From Colius striatus (taxonomy: Eukaryota; Chordata; Aves; Coliiformes; Coliidae), in NCBI RefSeq assembly GCF_028858725.1, contig NC_084759.1, positions 95,562,362 through 95,626,361 on the forward strand: a stretch of 64,000 nucleotides of DNA, read 5' to 3'. The translations under genes and the position numbers were made by a program. Under the pieces are notes generated by a model. That model did no database searches. It saw nothing but the letters and a program-made list of their open reading frames with translations, and was not told the DNA's origin. Below are positions 35,201 to 44,812 of the stretch, one piece after another; the first letter of the stretch is position 1, and each line of letters opens with the position of its first letter.

Positions 35201-38200
35201 AGGTGGCCCTCCCATGAATCTTTCTAGAATGGAAAAAAAGAACCACAAAAGCAGATAATCCACCAATATGAATGCGAGAGTGCAACTTTTCTATATAAAT
35301 AAGCCCACCTAGAGCAGCTGAATATTTGCCCCATAATAAAGTAACCATAGAAGAGAGTTAAGTACAACAGAAACAACAATGGTCTTGATCATAGGACAGT
35401 CTTCCTATGTTATATTTCTATTAAGTCCTTTCTTCAAAAAGCATCAAGTTTTAAAAGGATGCTTGGTGAGAATAGGCAAGTGTTTTTTAACTATGTTTAA
35501 TGTTTTCAAAAAACATTAGAAAGACAATAAAAACACTTACCAGGCAAGCTCCAACAAGCTGTCGACAGAATGCTGATGTACACTGAAAAATGAAACTCTG
35601 TTTTAATGCATTTTTATGTCTACAATATCTGATTATCAGCTTACTATTGGCAATATTAATTTCCGACAATTAGAATATCAGCCTGGCTGAATAGGGAGAT
35701 TTGCCTTAAAATCAGAGGAAAAAAAGTTTATGGCCTTTGGAACAAGGGGCAGACCACTCAAAATGAGTACAAGAATGTTTTTAGGTTATGTAGGGAGATA
35801 ATCAGAAGGTCAAACACCCAGCTAGAAGTCAAACTGGCTTTAGAGGTAAAGAGTAATAAGAAAAGTTTCTATAAATACATTAAGAATAAAAGAAAGACCA
35901 GGGAGAGCTTCCATCCCCTATTAGATCCAGAAGGGAATTTGGTAATAAAAGACGAGGATAAGGCTGAGGTGCTTAATGCCTTCTTTGCCTCAGTCTTTAG
36001 TAAAAGGAGCACTTCCACTGAGGAAGGTCAGCCCCCCAAGCCAAGAGACAGGAGTAAGGAGAAAAACGTCCCCCCTACAGTTCGGGAGGAGACGTTCAGT
36101 GACCTTCTGCTTCACACTGATGTGCACAAATCTATGGGGCTGGATGGGGTACATCCCAGAGTGCTGAGGGAACTGGCAGGGGTGCTTGCCAAGCCACTGT
36201 CCATCATTTATCAGCAGTCCTGGCTGACTGGGGAGGTCCCGTCTGATTGAAAGTCAGCCAATATAACACCCATCTAAGAAGGGACGGAAGGATAATCTGA
36301 GAAATTACAGGACCATCAATTTGACTTCAGTGCCTGGGAAGCTGATGGAACAGATCATCCTAAATTCTGTTATGCAGCACATGCAGGATAACCAGGTGAT
36401 CAGGTCCAGTCAGCATGGGTTTATGAAGAGGAGGTCCTGTTTAACAAACCTGATCTCCTTCTATGACAGGGTGACCTGCTTGTTGGACCCGCCTTCCACC
36501 TGTGGATGTTGTCTACCTTGACCTCAGTAAGGCATTTGACACTTTCCCACAGCATTGTCTTAGAGAAACTGGCTGTTCTTGGCTTGGATGGGCATACACT
36601 TTCCAGGGTGAAAAACTGGTTAGGTGGTCAAGACCAAAGAGTTGTGGTCAATGGAGTTAAATCCAGTTGGTGGGCAGTAATGAGTGGTGTCCCACAGGGC
36701 TCAGTACTGGGGCCTGTTCTGTTTAACATCTTTATTAATGATCCGCTGCCTCTGTTCAACTGTGCTGATTAATACTGCCTTAACATGTTTTTTATTCTCC
36801 TCATCTCATTTAGAACCACAACTCTGTAGCATGAGGAATGGCTTTAACTTTACATTTGTACAGCAACTAGTGCAGTAGCATTACTTCACAACTGGAGTTC
36901 TCCAATGCCACACTATGACAAGTAACACAACAGAACTACTTGACATATCAACCAAGATGTGCCACAGTGAGAATGACCAGGAAAAGTGAAAAGAAATCTG
37001 GGACATATCTCAAAAAAAAGGACACTATTTTCATGGAGTTTTACAAATAATAGTTAGGACAGGACTGTCACAGAATGGTTGAGGTTGGAAGGGACCTCCA
37101 GAGGTCATTTGGTCAAACTCCTGGCTATGGGAAACATAGTACCAGAATACATGCTCCTGGTAAAGTAGAAGGGACTCAGAACAGTAGTGGATCAGTGGGA
37201 ACCATCCTATCCCAGACATACTGGGAGAATTTCCTAGTGGATTAATGCAGTTATGTCAGGATCCTTGTCTACTTCTGCAAACAGTACTGGAAGAGGAAAG
37301 GAAAAATTTCCTGTACTCAATAAAATAAAGAGATATCTGCACAGAACCTTTATGGCTGCAGAGAAGTGTCTTAAAAGCTACCCTTTAATTAGCAATGAGC
37401 ACACACAGAAGCTCACACAAATATACTTGGGCACTTAAGTTTAAGTCATTTGGGATGTATAATTAGCCAAGTACCTCTTATAAATCTGTCTCTTTGAACA
37501 CACCTCACACCTCTGGAAGCATTACAAGATGCTTCCAGAATCCCTTCTGAAATCAGATGCAAAGAGATAAAGCAGCTCATCTGAGTTGCACGTGCAGCAA
37601 TTTATATTTCCACAAGACAGAAAACTCATCTCTTGCTAGTTTCATTTTACCATTCAGACCACAGACATCATCTCTCTTGGACAGCTTCTCTTTGTATTTG
37701 TTCTTCTATACTGTTACTGAGTAATAAACATCCCTTAAGGAAGTGCAGCTACAAGTAAAACAATTGATTTCTTGACATACAGTAACAAATCACCTGTTTG
37801 GAAAAAAACACTTGGTGGGTATGAATAACAAAGCAATACCTCAACAATTATTATTCTTTAGCTGAACACAAGCTCAGATTGTTGATCACTAGATATATAA
37901 TCAGTATCTTTTCTAAGTTATTTATTACCTCCTCCCTTCTTTCCTTCCTTCTGTCTTCTAGGTTAGCTTGTTAGTACTTATTTATGTCTTCCTACTGACT
38001 AGGAGGTTTCCACTATCTACACCTGTGTGCACCAAGTAGGCATCTTGCCTCAATTTGTCTTGAACATGAAGAATATCATATAGACCTTGAGTTAGTTCTT
38101 GTATCAGCAAGAACTTCTATGTCTACGAACTCTCCCTTCTCCCAGGAGGCACACAGCCTTTGGCACACGAAGGCTACTCCCATTACAGAAACTGATGATG

Positions 38201-39118
38201 TCAGTGTACTAACTCCAGTAATGACACACTTCCTTGGAGCAAGTCTTTTGGATTAGGAGATGAAAACAGTCTTTTGCGCTTCTCTCTTATACCAGCCATG
38301 TCACACCCCACAGCAAGACATGGAAGCTGTCATGCTGACACATGCTGGGGGAAATGTTTTTTTGTATTCTGTCCATATCTGTGATTTTTTCATGCCTCTC
38401 CCCTATCAAAAGTGAATTCCTTTCACCTAGAGCTCAAACTGGCTCAGAAAGGTTAGCACAGACAGTTGGAAAGTTACAAAATTTTGTAGGTTATGCTCTT
38501 TACATAAGAGACAGAGACAAGAAAAAATCTGAGACCAAATAACTGGGATAATTAAGACTGCAGAAATAAAGATAAGTCTGCAAACTGAATGGAGAATCTT
38601 CTTTGTCATCTTATCCTTTTTGCAGAACTAAAAACAGTTTCTCACTACAACTACAGCACAGCTAATAAAATATGTGCTGTTTTTAGTTCTGCAAAAAGGA
38701 TAAGATGACAAAGAAGATTCCCCATTCAGTTTGCAGACTTATCTTTATTTCAAAATATGTTAGCTGTGCCTGCTAATCCAGAAACGAAGGACCCCTGAAA
38801 AAAGAGCAAATACGAAATGAAAAACAACATATCCAACTAAGATTTCACTGGACGTTTAGAGGGGCAACATGTAGTATGCCATTTCAAAACATTTCTTTTT
38901 TTGCGGAGGAAAATCATGGTTTATGTATAGAATGGATTATGCAGAATGTAATACACTATATTCTTGATTCTGTGAATTATTTCAGGGACAGTTTTATAAT
39001 AAGATGATGGTATCTTACTTCAGTTAAGAGTGTTAGTGAAAAATAAGCAGTACTTCTTTTGCAATATAAAAGGTACAGGTAACTTACAAAGTTGATGAAA
39101 AGGCATTGATCTGTCCAT
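25554..39118 (-). CDS. IFNAR2: IFNAR2 gene, full coding span (8 coding exons, 501 aa)
   Basis: Interferon alpha/beta receptor 2 is the high-affinity type I interferon-binding chain. It lies in the plasma membrane, binds JAK1 and docks STAT2. Joining 39118-39088, 35582-35541, 35223-35094, 34921-34758, 32433-32261, 30287-30125, 29677-29559 and 26237-25554 gives 1506 nt in one frame with consistent phases. The protein has a signal peptide (about 1-22), D1 (about 35-123), D2 (about 124-235), a membrane helix (about 239-258) and a tail of about 240 residues. Diagnostic matches are [22 protein letters not shown], the box 1 region [17 protein letters not shown], and the C-terminal acidic motif [17 protein letters not shown], which resembles the human end (SDTSESDVDLGDGYIMR). 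Sequons lie at 78, 111, 131 and 140. Human IFNAR2 is 515 aa. The noncoding exon 1 is not fixed. Confidence 0.95.
28839..29340 (-). mobile_element. CR1 LINE 3' tail in IFNAR2 intron 8
   Basis: Diverged CR1 tail (TTCATAGAACAGTCTAGGCT at its end) extending about 500 bp. The translated minus strand shows [34 protein letters not shown] in pieces, the late part of CR1 ORF2. It is older than the copies in IL10RB, judged by visible divergence. Confidence 0.88.
29559..29677 (-). CDS. IFNAR2: IFNAR2 exon 8: transmembrane helix
   Basis: The 119 nt encode residues 235-274: helix [19 protein letters not shown] followed by [14 protein letters not shown]. This mirrors human LKWIGYICLRNSLPKVL at the membrane exit. 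The acceptor has a long T-tract (TTCACTTGCAG) and the donor is GTAAGTAA. Confidence 0.94.
29776..29836 (-). mobile_element. Short CR1 3'-end remnant
   Basis: AATCACAGAGTAATTTTGGT then GGGACCTCTGGAGGTCATCT is the last about 60 bp of a CR1 tail in reverse complement, inside the IFNAR2 intron upstream of the membrane-helix exon. Confidence 0.75.
30125..30287 (-). CDS. IFNAR2: IFNAR2 exon 7: second half of D2
   Basis: The 163 nt encode residues 181-235: [13 protein letters not shown] matches the human PNTNYCVSV, followed by STWKCVTAD. The two cysteines form the expected C-terminal disulphide of D2. The acceptor is ATGGCAG and the donor GTAACT. Confidence 0.93.
32261..32433 (-). CDS. IFNAR2: IFNAR2 exon 6: first half of D2
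   Basis: The 173 nt encode residues 123-180. YLGPPEVNI opens D2, CINVTVKLP matches the human INVMVKFP strand, and LDYDITLK follows. Sequons lie at 131-133 and 140-142. The acceptor is TTCAATAG and the donor GTAAAG. Confidence 0.93.
34758..34921 (-). CDS. IFNAR2: IFNAR2 exon 5: second half of D1
   Basis: The 164 nt encode residues 68-123: [20 protein letters not shown] and a run ending in TFLPYTD. Cys76 and Cys84 match the conserved D1 cysteine pair of IFNAR2. Sequons lie at 78-80 and 111-113. The donor is GTAAGT. Confidence 0.94.
35094..35223 (-). CDS. IFNAR2: IFNAR2 exon 4: first half of D1, GC donor
   Basis: The 130 nt encode residues 25-68, including [13 protein letters not shown] and [11 protein letters not shown], the first strands of the receptor D1 domain. 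The acceptor is CATTCTAG. The only donor that keeps frame with the next exon is CAG followed by GCAAGT, so this intron is GC-AG rather than GT-AG. Confidence 0.92.
35541..35582 (-). CDS. IFNAR2: IFNAR2 exon 3: 42-nt microexon, end of signal peptide
   Basis: The 42 nt between a TTTTTCAG acceptor and a GTAAGTGT donor encode [13 protein letters not shown], continuing the hydrophobic signal peptide; the human protein has YISLVFG at the matching place. Both phases fit their neighbours. The exon is separated from exon 2 by a 3.5-kb intron. Confidence 0.86.
35711..36772 (+). mobile_element. CR1 LINE ORF2 fragment (reverse transcriptase), antisense in IFNAR2
   Basis: The translated plus strand reads as the CR1 ORF2 linker and reverse-transcriptase part: [59 protein letters not shown] and [18 protein letters not shown]. 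In-frame stops (after VPSD) and frame shifts show it is dead. It lacks the usual CR1 3' tail, breaking off in the reverse-transcriptase domain just before the expected catalytic ADD. It lies in IFNAR2 intron 2. Confidence 0.93.
37068..37135 (-). mobile_element. Short CR1 3'-end remnant in IFNAR2 intron 2
   Basis: CACAGAATGGTTGAGGTTGG then GACCTCCAGAGGTCATTTGG is a CR1 3' end in reverse complement, opposite in orientation to the CR1 ORF2 piece that ends 300 bp to its left. Confidence 0.8.
38563..38751. repeat. 75-bp near-perfect inverted repeat (hairpin) in IFNAR2 intron 2
   Basis: The left arm (38563-38637) is the reverse complement of the right arm (38677-38751) with one mismatch that I can find, around a 39-nt loop. 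Each arm, read 5' to 3' away from its outer edge, carries AAATAAAG and then a pyrimidine-rich TTTTTGCAG. The IFNAR2 pre-mRNA is therefore predicted to form a long double-stranded stem. No clear target-site duplication or known transposon end is seen at the outer edges. Confidence 0.93.
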
Positions 39119-39133
39119 CAGTTTCCACAGCAA
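39088..39133 (-). CDS. IFNAR2: IFNAR2 exon 2: start codon
   Basis: This 46-nt exon has a TTCTTAG acceptor and a GTAAGTT donor. Its ATG (39118-39116) opens [10 protein letters not shown], and the last base begins a Leu codon finished by the next exon. An in-frame TAG lies at the acceptor, so the frame cannot begin further upstream. A second in-frame Met at residue 5 is an alternative start; the first has G at +4 and is preferred. Confidence 0.85.
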
Positions 39134-41859
39134 CTAAGAAATATAACCTACTGACTGAAAAATAAACATTTTTCTTCTTAACCTGCAAATACATTAAAAA
39201 CAATCACATTCAGCAAATCCTCTTAGAAAATTATTTGCAAGTAAAACAAAGTCTACATACAAAGAGTTATTTTAATCCCATCAGTGTTTTCAGGGAGGTA
39301 GTGGTACTGAAGCAGTTACTGCTCTTGCAGGGGTGGAGGGGGTGAGCAGTGGAGTGAGGCAAGGATCCTCAGATTAGAGAGGCAATTTTTTGACAATAGT
39401 ACTTTCCTTTTTTTTTCACATGAAAAAGGATCTTACCATTTCAAATAGATATAGAAAGCCTTGTGTGATTATTTGTATTAATTTTCCTTAAAGATGGCAT
39501 CTGAAAATTCTATGCCACTCACTCCAACTTATTAAATACAAAGAAAATAAACGTTGATTGGCTTTACTTGAAATATTACAAGGACTTATCATTGCTGTAA
39601 AAGACATTTTCAGAAAGAGGGTAGGTCGAGAAGGAGGTTAGAGCAAACCCAACTATAAAATTATTAATTATAAGGAACTTATGAAGTTTATGAAGTTTAT
39701 GTTACCATCTTTTCATACTAAGATCTATGACAATATTCCCTCTCTTTGATGTTATTATTTTACCTGTTTATTATCCTCACAGCATTAATATTTGCAGGAT
39801 CTACTTTTGAATTACAGGCAAAGTACTAAGAAACAACCATGAACCTACAGATGGGTCGTCAAGGGCATAACTTTTTTTCCAAAGAATCTTCTTCTCAGGT
39901 TTAATGCAAATATATTGCTTTTTAAATTTAAAGTTATTTAAAAATAAAAGTTAAATTATTTTCTCTGCAAAACAGCCACCTTAAAATTTAAAATAGTGAC
40001 AAAGCATAGTATGGTCAAACTTACCACAGTATGTTAAAATCAGATTAATTAAAAACCCCTTATATGAGATGTCAATCTTCCTCTGCTTTAGCAGGACTAT
40101 AGGAAGTCATTGGATAACTGTTGAGAATCTGTATCTGTGCAACTGACAACTGCAATTCACAAAAAGAGGACATTCTCTTAATTTCAGTTTGGTTCATGTT
40201 GTTAATTTACACAAGCAAGAGGAATAACTAGGAGATAAAATACACCAGTCTTCCTCTTTTCAATCAAAATTTAAAATGATGGATAAGAAGATAAAATTTA
40301 CTAGATATAAAGTCTCTATCACTGTTAACAGCAAACTAGAAAGCAATTAAGGCACATGTATCTCTCAAACTCATTTCCTTTTGGCACCAGAAGATAAAAT
40401 AATTTGACTTTCTCATTCAGATCAAGCTTACAGATTATGTAAGTAAAAAAAGTTTCTACTTCAACAAGGTTACTTTGTTCAGAAGTCACACAGAAACCTA
40501 ATGCGAAACAATGTTACTTTCACAGTCACTTTAAAAAACAGTTACACCTGCAGGATCTGATTTTTCAGGCTGTTCAAAATTATCTGTAAAGGCGAAAACT
40601 TCGAGGGTCGTGAATTCACTTAGCAAAATCTTCCCTCTCCATCTTAATCCTTGCAGTTAACAAGACACGTTCAAAGCATTCCATATACACTATTCTGCAG
40701 TAGTCACATACCTTTGATCCTTGCTGTATGTGCTGTCACAAAGAACAACTATCCCACTCTTGGAATCTGAAGTGACTCGTGCATGGCTCTGCATGCTGAA
40801 CAACACCTGTATCTTACATGATGCATGTTCAAAACCAAGTTACACCTTTAGCACCTTAGAACACATAAGATAACAGGTTTATCTCCAAGTTTCCAGTTGT
40901 CTAAATCTGAGTGTCTTCTGCAGATCTGTCAATGACAACGAAATTCCAGGGGAAATTCCAGGAGAAAATCATTTCTGTCAGAACTTTGATCAGCTTTTTT
41001 AAACTCTTCCTCTTCAAAGCTTCAGCAATCCCTGGAGAAAAGCCATAGAATTATTTGTGAGTCCAGCTCCCATCAGCCTGTGCTCACAGTAACTCCCCTG
41101 GGAACAGCCTGAAGCACACAGTGCTTTCAAAACTCAGCTCCACACTTCCACATCACCTGCAGTGATAGCTCATTTATAACCAGAGTACAGGCTGTGTTGT
41201 TTTGTATTTGTTTTCATCAGAAAAAAAGGCAAGCTTTGAAGTCTTCAAAGTCACTGGCTTGTACTTCAGGAAAGCTCCATGTCAGTAAAGCAGCAAACAC
41301 ATCCTATTCCTTGAATAGTATATTTATAGAAACCTACTTAGCAGAATATTGGGAAACAGAGAGGCAAACACCACAGGAGATGGTTCAGGCAGAGAAGTCA
41401 GCAGAAGAATGTTCTAAATCTACACAAGTAATACAACGTATGGATCAACTTTACCATCAAAGCTACGTGTGTTCTATACATTATGCCCACACTACTCCTG
41501 GCTCAGATGGAGGACTTTGATAAGTCGCTTCTAAGAATATGGAAATCATTTAACCTTAATAGCCCAAGTTCATTTTCCGTACCCTGCCAGCGGTGTTCCT
41601 GGCGAGCTGGACGTGCCCTGGAGGAACTGGTGGGGGACATGCACGTTTAAAACGTACCAACAGACTGGGCTGCCCTGTGCCTCTCCAGCACGGCTGGAGG
41701 GATCACAGAACAGCACTTGGCGACAGGCAGCTCTATCAGAACCTACCGTTGTGTGTCTGTCCTCACAAATTTCTGGCCCCGAGCTACGAGATTACCTGCA
41801 CCTAAAACAGCTGCAGTGCACTTCACAGACTATCGCCTGGGTCGGCTGCGCATTCCGTG

Positions 41860-42620
41860 ACACCGCCGAAAAGACAATCCCAAGCGCTCGCCGTTCTCGC
41901 GTGGCCGTCAGCTGGCATCACGCCCAAATACGCTGCGGGCGACAGCGGCCCTCCACAACGCGCCCAGCGAAGCGCTAACAGAAACCAAAGCCCCTTCCAG
42001 GAAATGCCGCCAGCACCTAGGGAAGCCGGGCCCAGTGCCCACAGACACCTCCCCGCGTTCGGGGAGAACGGGAGGAGCACACCGCGGCGCTACGCCGGGC
42101 CCGGGCCGGGTCCCCGGAGTGGTCAGAGGCCGGGCCCGGCCCTCTCTCCTGCTTCCCTAACGGAACAGCTCCCAGTGCCCACACCGCAGAGGAGAGGCGA
42201 CCCGCTAACGGAAAGCGGGGGTGGTGGTGCTACGTGCAGCCATACCTCGCAGAAGGCGACATCCCTGCGGGCTGGGCTGGGCTGGGCTGGGCTCGTCTCG
42301 TCTCGTCTCGGCTCCGCGCCGCGCCGCGCCGCGCCGGCTGTCCCCGGCTGCCCTGTCAGGCCGAGGGCCGGGGGGCGGCTGCCGGCGCTGAACGGGAAAT
42401 GGCGGAGGGGGCGCTGCGGCGCAGGATGGTCCCGCCCCCGTCCCGGCGGCAGGAGGGAGGCGCGCGTGGGACGCCCGTCAGGCCGGGCTTCGGGCGCAGC
42501 CCCATATGCCCTCAGTGGCGGCCGGTGCTTCACCGGTGAACAGCGCCTTACCTCTCCACACTGGTGGAGAGTGGTTTCTCCGCACCTCTTCCCCGCACCC
42601 CACGGTCTTTGGTGCTCGTT
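41860..42620 (-). promoter_or_regulatory. IFNAR2: CpG island, IFNAR2 promoter and noncoding exon 1
   Basis: This CpG-dense, GC-rich block lies upstream of the first coding exon. Two minus-strand splice donors could end a noncoding exon 1: GAG then GTAAGG (exon edge 42552) and GCGAG then GTATGG (exon edge 42246). I cannot choose between them. A plus-strand AAATGGCGGA motif at about 42397-42406 resembles a YY1 site. Long frames across the island are compositional artefacts. Confidence 0.75.
42269..42334. repeat. Three adjacent pentanucleotide microsatellites
   Basis: Five copies of GGGCT (42269-42293) are followed directly by three copies of CGTCT (42294-42308), a short spacer, and four copies of CGCGC (42315-42334). 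All three arrays share a 5-bp period. They lie in the IFNAR2 CpG island, next to the candidate donor at 42246. Confidence 0.92.
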
Positions 42621-43310
42621 ACGTTGCGCAGAACGCTGCCATAGTACTTGTGGATCCCTCATCGTCGTTGGCGGCCTCCTTGTCCTTAATGCCGAGGGAT
42701 CGGCATACATATTTGCCTTAATAGGCAGCCAAATGGATGAGTTGTCCTCTGCTCGAGTATTTTCTGATAGCGCAAAAACCAGCAGCATGGTGTCAAACAC
42801 AGTCTGTATTATGTCACATGAGGAATCTTCACGAGATGATCATGGTAGCCACTGGAAGTGAGCAAGCGGTTAGAAACCAGATCATGGTTAGTGGCCATGT
42901 CCTGCTGCACCTGTGGCCTCACTGATGACACCTCCTGGTCCATCGGCTTCTGTTTCTTCACTGGTGGAGAGACGTGGTTTTTGGAGTTCTTTGAGGCCTG
43001 GAGATGAGTTTATGCTGCATCTCCTTAAGCCATACAAGGCAAAGCAAACCTGAGATTTCCAATCATCGTCTTTTAGGCTTCTACAAACTTTCTGGTTAAA
43101 TGTATGTTGCTTTAACCCAGGAATAGCCCAAAAGCAGTACAAACAGTTTTTATCTTTTTTACATCATGAAGCAGCAGCCTTGGATCTGAAATGCCGACTT
43201 ACAAAGTCCCAGTTCTGAGTAGAAACTCCAAACAACTGAAGTTCACTGTATGCCTCTGCATGAGTTTGTCTCATGAATGAGACATTTTTTGTGTTTCTCT
43301 ATTCCAAATT

Positions 43311-43849
43311 TGACGTGGCCAACCTCAGCCCGCAACCAAGCCCCACACAGCTGTTCACTTAGTCCCCCTTGGTGTGATGGGGGAGAGAAAAGTAAAAGTG
43401 AGAAAACTCATGGGTTGTGATAAAGAATTTAGTAAGTAAAGCAAAAGCCACACACAAAACCAAAGCAGCCAAGTGTTTGTCCATTTCTACAAAAGCAGGG
43501 GTCCAGCACAAATAATGGTGACTTGGGAAGACAAACAACATCACTCTGAATATCATCCTCTTTTTTTCTTCCCTCAGCTTTATATACTGAGCTTGACATC
43601 CTATGGTCAGGGATATCCCTTGGGTCATTTGGGGTCAGCTGTCCCAGCTGTGTCCCCTCTCAACTTTTGATGCACTCCCAGACCACTTGCTCGTGGGGTG
43701 GTGTGAGAAGCAGAAAAGTGCAAGCATGACACAGCAGTAAGTAAAATATGCCTGTGTTACCAACAGTTTCCAGCACAAATGCAAAACATAGCCCCATACA
43801 AGCTACTATGAAGAAAATGATCTCTGCCTCAGCCAAAAACTGCCACACA
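43311..43849 (-). mobile_element. Older retroviral LTR with TATA box
   Basis: The plus strand starts TGACGTGGCCAACCTCAGCC and ends near GCCAAAAACTGCCACA, resembling a common bird LTR whose plus-sense end is a TG(T)CGTGGTTTA-type terminus. On the minus strand, TATATAAAG at about 43579-43587 is a good TATA box, so LTR transcription would run leftward, toward IFNAR2. The ends are diverged and no clean target duplication remains. The family assignment is from memory of similar sequences. Confidence 0.72.
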
Positions 43850-44754
43850 GTTCCAAAGTAACTTTTAGAAGGGCAGAACATTTTCCTGGAAACAGTTTGG
43901 AATGAAATTCAGAAGGATGATAACTTTTTTAAATGATATTCTGCTTGTGTGTGTTCTGCCACCATAGTACTGTGCCTTTCAGTATGGCTACATCTACTTT
44001 AAACCTCTGCCTTCCCATGACTCACATCTTCTGTGTAACCAAACATAAAGGTCATCTAAACTGTAATTTTTATGTTGTTGTTTCAGTTGTTCCAGCACAC
44101 ATATTTTTTTCTTAAGGCCGTTCTACCTGTGAGCCCTTCTAATTTTTTTTTGTGAACTGCTTTTTCAGCATTATCTTTAGTAAAATCTTCTTCCAATTTC
44201 CTGCCATCTTTGCAGAAGTTCCCCCAAACTGTTATGTTCTTTCCTGCCTATCCAATGAATTCATTGGCTCTTCTGGTCTCTCAGCACTTGGAAGATGCCA
44301 AACTTTAACTGTGCTTTTTTTTCTCTTTACATTTTTTTCTTCCCTTTTCTGATCATTCCATGCCTACCCACTTCCTTAAACTATAAATACAGCCAAAAAA
44401 AAAGTTCTTCGCATTTCTCACTAATTTATCCTAATTTACTCCAGCGATAATGCCATTTCTTGGTCATCCAGTGAATCTTCTGTCTGGCCTAGGTTCTGTT
44501 TTCTTCCTCCACGCAGAATGTTTTTCTTTCTAACAAGCCTCAGGGTCTTACATTGTTATCCATTCCTGGAATTAAGTCTTCCCTGTGTTTATTTATTTCT
44601 TAAATAAGATAACTCCTTATTTGGACTATTTTTTTCATGATATTGTACTCTTTATTTCTATCTAAGTAGAGTTTTCTTTCTGTGGGCTTCAGAGTTCTTT
44701 GCAGGGGATGGGAAAATACTATTATTTCATACACGAGATGACTAAGGCAGAAAT

Positions 44755-44812
44755 GTAAGAAGGTCTGTTTTTAAAGGTGCTCAGTAAGAAGGTCTGTTTT
44801 TAAAGGCGCTCA
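44755..44812. repeat. 29-bp tandem duplication
   Basis: A unit starting GTAAGAAGGTCTGTTTTTAA and ending GCTCA occurs twice back to back (44755-44783, 44784-44812) with one difference (GTGCTCA against GCGCTCA). It lies in gene-free sequence. Confidence 0.9.

Noticed and set aside
35939-36772. Reverse-transcriptase-like ORFs as an active element
   Set aside because: In-frame stops, frame shifts and a missing 3' end show a dead CR1 fragment.
41857-42861. 334-codon plus-strand ORF in the IFNAR2 CpG island
   Set aside because: GC-rich composition lacks stops by chance. There is no family motif, and it runs through microsatellites.
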